In this document: positions 25,529-34,111 of the stretch, piece by piece
How positions within the stretch are numbered: the stretch's first letter is position 1
How the letters are laid out: each line of letters starts with the position of its first letter
Source: Massilia norwichensis
GTDB lineage: Bacteria > Pseudomonadota > Gammaproteobacteria > Burkholderiales > Burkholderiaceae_D
Length of the DNA stretch: 35,741 nucleotides
Reading direction: 5' to 3'
Assembly: GCF_024753245.1 (NCBI RefSeq)
Contig: NZ_JANUGX010000043.1
Coordinates: forward strand, 1 to 35,741
The notes under the pieces: generated by a model
Databases searched by the model: none
Seen by the model: the letters and a program-made list of their open reading frames with translations, nothing else
Told to the model about the DNA's origin: nothing
Program-made: the position numbers and the translations under genes

Positions 25529-25873
25529 ATGTCCGATTTTCAGCACCCCGAATACCAGGCCTGCATCGAGGCCTGTTACGCCTGCGCGGCAGCCTGCGAC
25601 AACTGCTCGACCGCCTGCCTGCAGGAAGACAACGTCAAGATGATGGCGCGCTGTATTGCGCTCGACATGGACTGCGCCGCACTGTGCAGGATGGCCGCCG
25701 CCTGCATGGCGCGCGGCAGCGAGTTTGCCGCCCAGGTATGCCGGCTGTGTGCGGCTGTTTGCACGGCCTGTGCCGACGAATGCGGCAAGCACCAGATGGA
25801 CCACTGCCAGGCTTGCGCGCAAGCCTGCCGCCGCTGCGCGGATGCCTGCCTGGCGATGGACAGCGCCGCCTGA
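25529..25873 (+). CDS. Four-helix-bundle copper-storage protein (Csp3-like, DUF326)
   Basis: 114 residues with 20 cysteines arranged in CxxxC and CxxC steps on four predicted helices (YQACIEACYACAAACDNCSTAC at the start, QACAQACRRCADAC at the end). This is the pattern of the Csp proteins, which bind many Cu(I) ions along the core of a four-helix bundle. No Tat or Sec signal is present, so it is the cytosolic Csp3 type. The ATG at 25529 is preferred over 25517 because GGAGG lies 5 bases before it. No other copper gene is next to it. Confidence 0.9.
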   Translation: MSDFQHPEYQACIEACYACAAACDNCSTACLQEDNVKMMARCIALDMDCAALCRMAAACMARGSEFAAQVCRLCAAVCTACADECGKHQMDHCQACAQACRRCADACLAMDSAA

Positions 25874-25902
25874 GTCAGGGCGCCTGAATCAGGCCGCGCG
25901 GT

Positions 25903-26280
25903 TCAAGGCTGGCGGGGCGGCGCCAGGTCGTCTTCCGACTGGTTGCCGCCGGTCTCTGGCGTGCCGAGCCCCGTCGGGCTGATGCCGGCTTGCTGACTGC
26001 GCGTGTCCTGGGCGCCGCGTCCGATCGCGGTGGCCGCGGTGCCGGCGCCTTCGGGCCCGGCGGCGGTATCCACCGCGTGCTGCAGTTTGTCGCCCTGGAC
26101 CTTGTTCGTGTCCCCGGATGCGGCCGCTTCCTCGTCGCGCGGCTTGGTCAGCGCCTCGCCGCCGCTGCCACCGGTTTCGGCCATGGTTTCGTGGGTGGGG
26201 GTCGAGCCGGCTTCGCCGCTGGTGGCGCCGCCGATGCCCAGCGTGGCCGAATCTGCGCTATTGGTCTGGTTCGCGTTCAT
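25903..26280 (-). CDS. Hypothetical disordered hydrophilic protein
   Basis: 125 residues of Gly, Ala, Thr, Ser, Glu and Gln with almost no aromatic or large hydrophobic residues (SGEAGSTPTHETMAETGGSGGEAL), predicted to be disordered. It recalls late-embryogenesis-type stress proteins in composition, but no family is recognised. The start is supported by GGGAGGTAAC directly before the ATG. Convergent with the copper-storage gene and divergent from the monooxygenase fusion. Confidence 0.65.
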   Translation of the reverse strand: MNANQTNSADSATLGIGGATSGEAGSTPTHETMAETGGSGGEALTKPRDEEAAASGDTNKVQGDKLQHAVDTAAGPEGAGTAATAIGRGAQDTRSQQAGISPTGLGTPETGGNQSEDDLAPPRQP

Positions 26281-26433
26281 GTTACCTCCCTTGGCATGAT
26301 GAGCGATTATCGCCGTCCTGCCGTCACCGGGCTGTCGGTGCAGGCAGCGGCAGACTGTAGGAGGCTGGCGCAAATGCATTACTCCCGGTAGCATGTTGTC
26401 AATAATAAGCGGCAATCCGCATTGGGAGGAGAC

Positions 26434-28941
26434 GTGACAGCACCCCTGGCAGCGCAATATCACGAGGTCCTGATCGTGGGCGGCGGTTTCGGCGGCATCG
26501 GCATGGCGGTCATGCTGAAGCGCGCGGGCATCGACGACTTTCGCATCCTGGAGCGTAGCAACGAGGTCGGCGGCGTCTGGCGCGACAACACCTATCCGGG
26601 CGCCGCCTGCGACGTACCGTCCCACCTGTACTCGTTTTCCTTCGAGCCGAACCCGGACTGGTCGCGCCATTTCGCCAGCCAGGACGAGATCCATGCCTAC
26701 CTGCGCCGCTGCGCCGGGAAGCACGAACTGGCCCGCTACCTGCGCTGTAACGCGGAAGTCGCCGAGGCGGCATACGACGACGCTGCCGGCCTGTGGCGCG
26801 TGCGCCTGTGCGACGGCGCCGAATTCGCTTCCCGCATCCTGATCACGGCCACCGGGCAGCTGAGCAATCCCGCGCTGCCCCGGATCGAAGGTCTCGACAG
26901 CTTCCGCGGCCCGGCCTTCCATTCGGCGCGCTGGGACCATGGCGTGGACCTGGCCGGCAAGCGCGTCGCGGTGATCGGCACCGGCGCCTCGGCCATTCAG
27001 TTCGTGCCGACGATCGCAGCGAAGGCGGGCCGCTTGAGCGTGTTCCAGCGTTCGCCGTCCTGGATCATCCCGCGCCCGGACAAAGCCTATCCGGCCTGGC
27101 GCAGGACGCTGTTCCGGACCATGCCCTGGACCATGCGCCTGCATCGCGCCATGATCTATACACAGTACGAATCGCGCGCACTGGCGTTCACGCGCCTGAA
27201 AGGGCTGCTGAAGATCGCGGCCGGGATCCCGTTCCGGCGCATGCTGGCGCGGCAGGTGGCCGATCCGGCGCTGCGCGCGAAGCTTACGCCGGATTACCCG
27301 ATCGGCTGCAAGCGCATCCTGCTGTCGAGCGACTACCTGGCCACCTTCAGCCGTCCCAACGTCGAGCTGGTCACGGAGGGCATCGCCCGCGTCACCCCGG
27401 ACGGCATCCAGACCACGGATGGGCGCCTGCATGAAGCCGACGTCATCGTCTACGGCACCGGTTTCGCTGCGACGCGCTTCCTGGCGCCGATGCGCGTCAC
27501 CGGCCGCGACGGCCTCGACCTGAATGCGGCATGGGCGGCCGGCGCATCGAGCTACCTGGGCATGAGCGTGCCGGGTTTCCCGAACTTCTTCATGCTGTAC
27601 GGACCGAACACCAACCTTGGCCACAATTCCATCGTCTACATGCTCGAGAGCCAGTTTGCGCACGTGCTGCGCTGCCTGCGTGCGCTGCGCCGCACCGACG
27701 CCGGTTCGAACGCCACCCGCATCGAAGTCCAGGCGGCGCCGCACCGGGCCTTCAATGCGCATATCCAGGCGCGGCTGGCAAAAAGCGCCTGGATCGGCTG
27801 CCATAGCTGGTATCTGGACGAGCAGGGGAGAAATACCGTCAACTGGCCGGGCTTTACCCTGACTTACCGCTGGCTCGCGAAACACGCGTCGCTGGGCGCC
27901 TACCAGTTCACCCGTCCAGGCAGGGCGCCGCATGAAACGCGGGTGCCGGCGCCGCCGTCGACCCTGGAGCGGATGTTGGCAGCCCAGAACCGCCTGCTGC
28001 TGCGGGCGGTGTTCCGGCCACTGGTCGGCCCGCCACTGAGCCTGCGGGCACAGCGCCGGGTCGTCGACCTGCTGGGATGGCTGATGCCGGCCGCGCGCAA
28101 GGTGCGGCGCGAACGGCGCATACTGGGCGGTGTACCTGCCGAGCTGGCGCTGCCTGCGGTCACGGAGGTCGCGACCGCACCGGCTGCAATCCTATATTTG
28201 CACGGCGGCGCTTTCTGTCTCGGCTCGCCCTGGAGCCACCGCGGCCTGACGTCGCGGCTGGCGCGTGCTGCCGGCATGCCGGTGTGGACGCCTGACTACC
28301 GGCTGGTACCCGAACATCCATACCCTGCGGCGCTGGACGATGCGCTCGCCTGTTACGAGGCGCTGCTGGCCAGTGGGCTGCGCGCGGACCGGATCGTGAT
28401 TGCCGGCGATTCGGCCGGCGCTTCGCTGGCGATGGCGCTGCTGCTGCGCCTGAAGGCCGGCCAGAGGCAATTGTCGGCCGGGGCGGCGCTGCTGTCGCCG
28501 ATGGCGGATCTGCGACTTGCGCATCCGGATATCGAGACGCGCGCGGCGCAGGATCCGATGCTGCGCGCCGCCTGGATCCGCCAATCGCTGGCCGTCTATG
28601 CCTGTCCGCCGGATGCGTTCGAGCACGCGCCGCTGAAGGCCGATCTGGCGGGGCTGCCGCCGCTGCTGATCCAGGCCGGCACCGATGAAATCCTGTTGAC
28701 CGATGCGGAGCAGCTGGCCGCGCATGCCGTCGCCTGCGGGGTCCCGTGCCGGCTCGAGATCCACGAGCAGCGCTGGCATGTGTTCCAGCTGCAGGCGGCG
28801 CAACTGGCCAGCGCGCGCTCGGCGATCCAGACGGTGGGCGAGTTCGCGCGGGAACGGATCGCGGATGGCGGGGAAGGGGACGCGCACGTCACCGCACGCC
28901 ACGCCGGGCGTGAGGAAGTACCCGTGCCCGCCGCGTCCTAG
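26434..28941 (+). CDS. Fusion of Baeyer-Villiger-type flavin monooxygenase and HSL-family esterase
   Basis: 835 residues in one open frame. Residues 1 to about 490 are a class B flavin monooxygenase: FAD motif GGGFGG (16-21), the Baeyer-Villiger fingerprint F157-x-G-xxx-H163-xxx-W167-D, and the NADPH motif GTGASA (182-187). Residues about 530-815 are an HSL-family alpha/beta hydrolase: oxyanion motif HGGAF (590-594), nucleophile GDSAG (S660), D751 and H782. Monooxygenases of this type insert oxygen into ketones to give esters, which an esterase can then split, so both steps could be joined in one chain. No signal peptide is seen. The GTG start has GGGAGGA 3 bases upstream. The substrate is unknown. 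The frame is intact, with no sign of a sequencing error. Confidence 0.88.
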   Translation: MTAPLAAQYHEVLIVGGGFGGIGMAVMLKRAGIDDFRILERSNEVGGVWRDNTYPGAACDVPSHLYSFSFEPNPDWSRHFASQDEIHAYLRRCAGKHELARYLRCNAEVAEAAYDDAAGLWRVRLCDGAEFASRILITATGQLSNPALPRIEGLDSFRGPAFHSARWDHGVDLAGKRVAVIGTGASAIQFVPTIAAKAGRLSVFQRSPSWIIPRPDKAYPAWRRTLFRTMPWTMRLHRAMIYTQYESRALAFTRLKGLLKIAAGIPFRRMLARQVADPALRAKLTPDYPIGCKRILLSSDYLATFSRPNVELVTEGIARVTPDGIQTTDGRLHEADVIVYGTGFAATRFLAPMRVTGRDGLDLNAAWAAGASSYLGMSVPGFPNFFMLYGPNTNLGHNSIVYMLESQFAHVLRCLRALRRTDAGSNATRIEVQAAPHRAFNAHIQARLAKSAWIGCHSWYLDEQGRNTVNWPGFTLTYRWLAKHASLGAYQFTRPGRAPHETRVPAPPSTLERMLAAQNRLLLRAVFRPLVGPPLSLRAQRRVVDLLGWLMPAARKVRRERRILGGVPAELALPAVTEVATAPAAILYLHGGAFCLGSPWSHRGLTSRLARAAGMPVWTPDYRLVPEHPYPAALDDALACYEALLASGLRADRIVIAGDSAGASLAMALLLRLKAGQRQLSAGAALLSPMADLRLAHPDIETRAAQDPMLRAAWIRQSLAVYACPPDAFEHAPLKADLAGLPPLLIQAGTDEILLTDAEQLAAHAVACGVPCRLEIHEQRWHVFQLQAAQLASARSAIQTVGEFARERIADGGEGDAHVTARHAGREEVPVPAAS

Positions 28942-28960
28942 GCCGCTTTGCGTCCGCGAC

Positions 28961-29239
28961 TCAGACCGGAATCTCGGAAGTGCCGCCGCCCGCGCTGCCG
29001 AAGTCTTGCAGCTGGTCGAGCGTCAGCCGGCGCTCATTCAGGGCCTTGACGATCGCCTGGAGCTGCTCGGGATCGGGCTGGATGTAGATCATGCGCTGCT
29101 CGACCTGCTGTTCCCAATAGGGCGTGTAGGGGACGTCGGTTTCAGCCATGACCTTGGCCTTGAAGCTGCCGTCCTGCAGTTCGCCGACCAGGGTGATGCG
29201 GGTGGTGTCCGGGGTGGTGTTGTTGACGGTGATGTTCAT
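28961..29239 (-). CDS. Hypothetical small protein
   Basis: 92 residues, not recognised. The N-terminal half is beta-like (NITVNNTTPDTTRITLVGELQDGSFKAKV), the C-terminal half helical (PEQLQAIVKALNERRLTLDQLQDF). It is cytosolic and acidic. The start has AGGAG 5 bases upstream, which supports expression. It converges on the monooxygenase fusion with a 19-base gap. Confidence 0.65.
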   Translation of the reverse strand: MNITVNNTTPDTTRITLVGELQDGSFKAKVMAETDVPYTPYWEQQVEQRMIYIQPDPEQLQAIVKALNERRLTLDQLQDFGSAGGGTSEIPV

Positions 29240-29356
29240 GGGCGCTCCTGTTTGTCCGTTCGCGTAAAGGTATTGTCCTGTACGTCAACGGAGAGCGCCA
29301 ACACGGTTCGCGGCGGCGATGTTTACCCGAACCCGTTCCGGACCAGGCGGCCCGAA

Positions 29357-29770
29357 TCAGTCAGGCTCTGGCGCATCGACCAGCAAGGCGGGATCCAGCG
29401 CGCGAATACGCGGCTCGACATAGTAACCGCCTGCCTCGACGTAGGTAAGGCAGGCGCGTCCGCAGACGCTGCACTGTTGAACCGTGCAGCGATTGTATGG
29501 GTAATAACGCGGCGCGATCGGCGCGCCGGCAGACCAGTAGCTCGTGCCTTGAGGATGGTACTCGGCGAAGGTCGGCTCGCTGTATGGGTCTTCACTTAAT
29601 GTGCCGGCCGTGCGCATTTGCGCTTGCGGAAAATCGACAGGAATACGGGTCCATTCGGTGTAGCGGTCGATTCCGCACCCACACGCGCGGGCCACGCGCG
29701 CCGAGTCCAGGGCCAGTTCCCTTAGTTCAATGAAGTCCAGCTTGTCGTCCACCATGTGCGTCACATCCAT
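29357..29770 (-). CDS. Hypothetical Cys-containing protein
   Basis: 137 residues, not recognised. Aromatic and Pro-rich middle (PTFAEYHPQGTSYWSAGAPIAPRYYPYNR) followed by CTVQQCSVCGRAC, whose CxxC spacing suggests a small zinc or iron site, and GCGID near the N-terminus. The ribosome binding site is weak, and a start at the second Met (29755) is possible. It follows the MFS gene on the same strand after a hairpin. Confidence 0.55.
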   Translation of the reverse strand: MDVTHMVDDKLDFIELRELALDSARVARACGCGIDRYTEWTRIPVDFPQAQMRTAGTLSEDPYSEPTFAEYHPQGTSYWSAGAPIAPRYYPYNRCTVQQCSVCGRACLTYVEAGGYYVEPRIRALDPALLVDAPEPD

Positions 29771-29788
29771 TCAAAAGGCGATCATGCC

Positions 29789-29823
29789 GGAACGGCGCCG
29801 GATTCGCAAACCGGCGCCGTTCC
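29789..29823 (-). terminator. Strong hairpin after the MFS gene
   Basis: A perfect 13-bp stem (GGAACGGCGCCGG at 29789-29801, CCGGCGCCGTTCC at 29811-29823) with a 9-base loop lies 8 bases past the MFS stop. There is no clean T-run on the minus strand, so it may be a weak terminator or an mRNA-stabilising structure. Confidence 0.5.
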
Positions 29824-29831
29824 CTGGCGCT

Positions 29832-31163
29832 TCATGCGCCAGCCTTCCCCGCGGCCTTGGCGCCCGGGGCGATCTGGGTCACCACATTGCGTTGGCCCGA
29901 GTCGTCGAGCAGCCAGGCAATCAGGGACGCCAGCAGCGCGAAGCCCGCCAGCACTGCCAATGCCAGGCTGAAGTTCCCGGTGTGGTCCTTGATGAAGCCG
30001 ACCGAGGTCGGGCCGACGAAGCCGCCGACCTGGGCCAGGGTATTGATCACCGCAATGCCGAGCGCCGCGCTGGGGCCGGCCAGGAAGGTGCTGGTCATGC
30101 TCCAGAACACGCCCAGACTGCCCCAGATCCCGGCCGCGGCGACGCACAGCAGCACGAAAGCCAGGTAGGGGTTCGGCGCGTAAGCGCTCAGCAGCAGCGC
30201 GATGCCGCCAACGCCCATGGCGGCGGCGACGTGCAGGCGCCGCTCGTTCACCCGATCGGAACGGCGCGCGATCATGACCATGGCGATGGCTGCGCAGCAG
30301 AACGGCAGGGAGCCGAGCAGGCCGACTTCGATGTCGTTCAGGGCGCCCAGGCTCTTGACGATCTGCGGGGCCCAGAGCAGCACGCCGTACAGCGCCGACA
30401 GGAAACAGGAAAACAGCGCGGACAGCGTCCATACCCGCGGCAGGGCGAGCACCTGGCGCAGCGTCATGCTTTCGGTGGCGGCAAGCTGGCGGCGTTCGGC
30501 GTCGAGTTCCTTGACCAGCCAGTCGCGTTCGCCGGCGTCGAGCCAGGCGGCCTGGCGCGGGCTGTCGGTGAGCCACCAGAACACCACGAAGCCCAGCAGC
30601 ACGGCCGGAATCGCCTCGTAGATGAACATCCAGCGCCAGCCGGACATGCCCATCACGCCGTCGGTCCACTTCAGCAGGAAGCCCGACAATGGCGAGCCGA
30701 TCGCGGAGGCCAGGGCCGTCGCGACGACCACGCCGGCATTCGCGCGGGCACGGTAGCGCACCGGGAACCACGTCGCGAGATAGGCGATCACGCCCGGCAT
30801 GAAGCCGGCTTCGGCGGCGCCGACGATAAAACGCAGGACGTAGAACGAGGTTTCGCCGTGGATGAAGGCCATGCCGCACGAAGCCAGGCCCCAGGCGATC
30901 ATGATGATACCGATCCACAGACGGGCGCCGATCCGCGACAGCATGGCGTTGGCCGGCACTTCGAACAGCGCATAGGCGACGAAGAACACGCCGGCGCCGA
31001 GTCCGAAGGCGGTCGCGCTCAGGCCGAGCTCCTTGTTCATCGTGAGCGCGGCAAAGCCGACGTTGACGCGGTCCAGGTAGTTCACGATGAGAAGGATGAA
31101 AAGGAAGGGCACCAGGCGGCGGTACGCCTTTTTCATCGTCGAGGTTTCGTGTGTTGTCGTCAT
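29832..31163 (-). CDS. MFS transporter, anion:cation symporter (ACS) family
   Basis: 443 residues with twelve hydrophobic helices and the ACS-family pattern (LFILLIVNYLDRVNVGFAALTM in helix 1, RFIVGAAEAGFMPGVIAYLATWFP in helices 4-5). Members import organic anions such as tartrate, phthalate, hexuronates or hydroxyphenylacetate with protons. The start has GGAGA 6 bases upstream. It is the last gene of a LysR-rraA-rraA-MFS set, so it likely imports the compound whose breakdown product the aldolase-like proteins cleave. Confidence 0.9.
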   Translation of the reverse strand: MTTTHETSTMKKAYRRLVPFLFILLIVNYLDRVNVGFAALTMNKELGLSATAFGLGAGVFFVAYALFEVPANAMLSRIGARLWIGIIMIAWGLASCGMAFIHGETSFYVLRFIVGAAEAGFMPGVIAYLATWFPVRYRARANAGVVVATALASAIGSPLSGFLLKWTDGVMGMSGWRWMFIYEAIPAVLLGFVVFWWLTDSPRQAAWLDAGERDWLVKELDAERRQLAATESMTLRQVLALPRVWTLSALFSCFLSALYGVLLWAPQIVKSLGALNDIEVGLLGSLPFCCAAIAMVMIARRSDRVNERRLHVAAAMGVGGIALLLSAYAPNPYLAFVLLCVAAAGIWGSLGVFWSMTSTFLAGPSAALGIAVINTLAQVGGFVGPTSVGFIKDHTGNFSLALAVLAGFALLASLIAWLLDDSGQRNVVTQIAPGAKAAGKAGA

Positions 31164-31241
31164 GCTGGTCTCCAGATTATGTTGCCTCGCGCGCGGTGCA
31201 TGCCGCGTGCTTGTCGGCCGGGATTGCTGTGCGGCTGTCCG

Positions 31242-31862
31242 TCAGCGGAAGCCGTAGATGTCCATCGTGTTGCGACCCTTCTTCAACTCGTCGACGATGC
31301 CGCGTTCCTTGGCCTCGCGCGCCTCGGCTTGCGCCAGCACGTCGCGGACGGCGGACGCCGGGATCGCGACCACGCCGTCGGCGTCGCCCACCACCAGGTC
31401 GCCGGGGGCAATGTCGATGCGGCCGATGCGCACCGGGCCGCCCAGCTGGCCCACCGGCGCCTTGGCGGTGCCGCGGATTGCCGTGCCGCGGCAGAACACC
31501 GGAAACCCGAGCGCCTCGATGGCTTCGATGTCGCGCACGCAGCCATCGATGACCAGTCCGGCCACGCCACGTTCGATCGCGGCCGTGGTGAGGATGTCGC
31601 CCCAATACCCGAATGCATGGGCGTCCGCGTCGGTCTCGGTCAGCGCCACGACCAGGACTTCGCCCGGACGTGCGCTAGCGAGGGCGCGGTGGATCATGAG
31701 GTTGTTCCCTGGCAGCGTAGACACGGTCAAGGCTGGGCCCGCCACGCGCGCGCGGCCGAAGGGGCGGACCGCCGCCGGCAAGTCGCCCCGGCGGTCGAAG
31801 GCTTCGTGCAGCGTCGCGGCACCGAGCCGGCGCGCGCGTTCGAGTTCCTGCGGCGTCATCAT
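31242..31862 (-). CDS. RraA/HMG-CHA aldolase-family protein 1
   Basis: 206 residues. The family core is clear (GDILTTAAIERGVAGLVIDGCVRDIEAIEALGFPVF, then PGDLVVGDADGVVAIP). Members that cleave 4-hydroxy-4-methyl-2-oxoglutarate or 4-carboxy-4-hydroxy-2-oxoadipate to pyruvate share R-D followed by an acidic residue; here RDIEAIE keeps this. RNase E inhibitor RraA proteins lack that acidic residue, so an aldolase is more likely. Overlaps the second paralog by 4 bases (ATGA). Confidence 0.85.
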   Translation of the reverse strand: MMTPQELERARRLGAATLHEAFDRRGDLPAAVRPFGRARVAGPALTVSTLPGNNLMIHRALASARPGEVLVVALTETDADAHAFGYWGDILTTAAIERGVAGLVIDGCVRDIEAIEALGFPVFCRGTAIRGTAKAPVGQLGGPVRIGRIDIAPGDLVVGDADGVVAIPASAVRDVLAQAEAREAKERGIVDELKKGRNTMDIYGFR

Positions 31863-32551
31863 TTCTGCACCCGCTGCAGTGTGTGGTAGCCGAATTCCGT
31901 GCGCGCGTCCTTCAAGCGCTTGCCGGCACGGAAGCCTTCGATAATGCGCAGCTCGGATTCGCGGGTGCGCAGCGCGATGGCCAGCACTTCGTCCTCGCGT
32001 TCATGCGGCACCACGACCACGCCGTCGGCATCGCCCAGCACGATATCGCCCGGGCGCACCCGCACATCCCCCAGGGAGACCGCACCGCCCACCTCCGCGA
32101 CCTGCACCCGGTCCTTGCCGGTGCGCATGAAGCGCCCACGGCTGAAGATCGGGTAGTTGAACTGGGCCGCCGCATCGGCGTCCCGGCAGACGCCGTTCAC
32201 CACAGTGCCGGCCAGGCCCATGCGGGAGGCGACTTCGGTCAGGATGCCGCCCCAGACGGTACAGTCGACGCGGCCATTGTTGTCGAGCACCACGACGCTG
32301 CCAGCCGGCACCTCATCGATGTAATCACCGACCGTGCCCGGGACCAGGTCCACCGGTTCGTAACGCACGGTGAACGCACGGCCGAGGGTGCGGACCGCGG
32401 CGCCGACCGTGCCGATGCCGAGCGCGCTCCCGGGCAGGCCGAGACGGTCGAGGGCATCCGAGAGTTCGGCGGTGGACAGCGAGGCGTAGCCTTCCGGGAT
32501 AGGCACCGGGCCGCGATGGGCAAGGGGAGAGGGGAATTCTGTGGGCTTCAT
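31859..32551 (-). CDS. RraA/HMG-CHA aldolase-family protein 2
   Basis: 230 residues, close to the usual length of CHA aldolases. Core VWGGILTEVASRMGLAGTVVNGVCRDADAAAQFNYPIF, then RPGDIVLGDADGVVVVP. It keeps the R-D pair, but the acidic position that follows differs from paralog 1, and the GD before ILT is GG. The ATG at 32551 has AGGAG 6 bases upstream and is preferred over the longer frame. First structural gene after the LysR gene, coupled to paralog 1. The two share clear but distant similarity, so they are old duplicates with possibly different substrates. Confidence 0.85.
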   Translation of the reverse strand: MKPTEFPSPLAHRGPVPIPEGYASLSTAELSDALDRLGLPGSALGIGTVGAAVRTLGRAFTVRYEPVDLVPGTVGDYIDEVPAGSVVVLDNNGRVDCTVWGGILTEVASRMGLAGTVVNGVCRDADAAAQFNYPIFSRGRFMRTGKDRVQVAEVGGAVSLGDVRVRPGDIVLGDADGVVVVPHEREDEVLAIALRTRESELRIIEGFRAGKRLKDARTEFGYHTLQRVQK

Positions 32552-32577
32552 GGAGGCTCCTGCGATGCAAAAAAATA

Positions 32578-32656
32578 GCGATATCGCATCGTAGGAGCGC
32601 AGCACCGGCCGTGTCCAAGACCGGCTCGTTATGCTTCTATAATGTTTTTCTTATAG
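32578..32656. promoter_or_regulatory. Possible operators between lysR and the aldolase operon
   Basis: GCGATATCGC (32578-32587) is a perfect palindrome 27 bases before the rraA-2 start, flanked by CGATGC/GCATCG arms. CTATAA-N8-TTATAG (32637-32656) is a second dyad with T-N11-A-like spacing, overlapping the lysR stop. Either could bind the LysR protein. Confidence 0.35.
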
Positions 32657-33532
32657 TGTCTTCAACATGCCCAGGAAAGCGGCCAGGTGTGCTGACTGGT
32701 CATCGCTGCGGAAGGTCGCGGACAGGGTGCTGAGCCGCTTCGCAGCCGCGCCGCGCAGCGGCTTGTAAGTCACGTCCGAGCGGCCGAGACGGGCCACCGA
32801 GGCGCCTACATAGGTCACGCCAAGACCGGCCGCCACCAGGGCGATCGCGGTCTGGATTTCGTCGGCGCGGTGCGCCACCTCCGGCGTCAGGCCGGCATCG
32901 CGGTACAGACCCTCGACAAAGCGCGGGAACGACGCGGCAGGCTGACGCGGATAGAGGATCAGCGGCTCACCGCCGAGATCGTCGATCTCGAGGTCGGCGC
33001 GCGCCGCCAGCGGATGGTCTGCCGCCAGGACCGCCACCAGGGGCTCGCCCAGCAGGGGCTGCGTTGCAAACCCGGGCACGTCCTGTACCTGCCGCCCGAT
33101 GCCGACATGGATACTCAGGTCTCGCAGCGCATCCGCTTGTTCCTCGGTGAGCATTTCGAACAGCTTCAACTCGACGTCGGGGTAGGCGCGGTGGAAGGCT
33201 TTCAGCGCAGGCGGCAGCACGCTGTACACGGCCGAGCGGGTGAAGCCGATCCCGAGCCAGCCGCGCTTGCCCAGCCCGATCTCGCGCGTGCCGAGTGCCG
33301 CATGCTCGAAGGTCTCCAGGATGTGGCGCGCCTCGGTGGCCAGGTAAGTGCCGGCCTCGGTCAGGCGTAGCGGCCGGCTGCCGCGGTCGATCAGCTGGGT
33401 GCCGAGGCGGTCCTCGAGCAGGCGAATCTGCTGGCTGAGCGCCGGTTGCGCCACGTGCAGGCGCTCGGCGGCGCGGCTGAAGTTCAGCTCCTCGGCGAGG
33501 ACCACGAAGAATTGGAGGTGACGAAGGTTCAT
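32651..33532 (-). CDS. LysR-family transcriptional regulator
   Basis: 293 residues. The winged helix-turn-helix is at residues 1-60 (MNLRHLQFFVVLAEELNFSRAAERLHVAQPALSQQIRLLEDRLG), and the remainder is the periplasmic-binding-like effector domain (about 90-293). MNLRHLQFF at 33532 is the canonical LysR start; the upstream extension is not. It precedes the aldolase-MFS operon on the same strand by about 100 bases and probably regulates it in response to an aromatic or organic acid. Confidence 0.92.
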   Translation of the reverse strand: MNLRHLQFFVVLAEELNFSRAAERLHVAQPALSQQIRLLEDRLGTQLIDRGSRPLRLTEAGTYLATEARHILETFEHAALGTREIGLGKRGWLGIGFTRSAVYSVLPPALKAFHRAYPDVELKLFEMLTEEQADALRDLSIHVGIGRQVQDVPGFATQPLLGEPLVAVLAADHPLAARADLEIDDLGGEPLILYPRQPAASFPRFVEGLYRDAGLTPEVAHRADEIQTAIALVAAGLGVTYVGASVARLGRSDVTYKPLRGAAAKRLSTLSATFRSDDQSAHLAAFLGMLKTL

Positions 33533-34080
33533 GTATCTACCGGGCCGGAAAACCGCGAGCTTAGCAAATTGCCGGACTTGCGCACCAGTCCGGCATAAGG
33601 CCGACATGCTGCAAGAGGGTAGGGCCTGGCGGTCAAGGTGGGATTGCGATGGGCTTCAGCCTGGCTGCGGCAGGCCGAAAAGCGGCAGGGTCAGGGAAGC
33701 GGCAGGATCCGGCAGGGGCGGTCGGCCGCCGGTGCGTAAGCTGCGGACGCGTGCGGCCATGGCCCAGCCAGCGGGCAGGCTGCGCCACCGGATGCGCCAA
33801 ACGCAATGGGACACTTGCCCAGCAGCGGCAGCACTGGCAGGGCGGGGTCCGTAGAACGTGACGATTTATGCTGCCTAGGCGACAAGCGTCGAGTACCTGG
33901 ATGAGACTCGAATCCTGTCTTAAACGGAACCACGAAGACATCAGAGACGGCGACGAGCGCCGCCCACGCCAGGAAGCCATGTCAGTTGCGACGGGTGGAA
34001 CTGCGTGCTGGCCCTGTAAGGAAATGGTCGCGGTGCGAGCAATGTTTACCGCTTGTCGGGGCCCCCAAACTGAAACCTTT
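33533..34080. other. No gene supported
   Basis: About 550 bases. Short open frames exist on both strands, but all have high-GC, repetitive translations (Arg/Ala/Gly/Pro) without a ribosome binding site or recognised motif. I saw no tRNA. The composition drops in GC towards the recombinase promoter at the right end. It may hold the lysR promoter on the left and remnant sequence in the middle. Confidence 0.5.
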
Positions 34081-34111
34081 AACTCGACATTACCAAATAT
34101 ATTGTCGAGTT
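34081..34111. promoter_or_regulatory. 9-bp dyad upstream of the recombinase
   Basis: AACTCGACA (34081-34089) and TGTCGAGTT (34103-34111) are perfect inverted arms with a 13-base AT-rich spacer. Allowing one mismatch, the arms extend to 11 bp around 9 bases, like a tyrosine-recombinase core site. A further half-site TTGTCG lies at 34118-34123. It could be an operator or a recombination site. Confidence 0.45.

Noticed and set aside
33531..33980. Short open frames of 70-115 codons on both strands after lysR
   Set aside because: Low-complexity Arg/Pro/Ala translations, no ribosome binding sites, mutually overlapping; not supported as genes.
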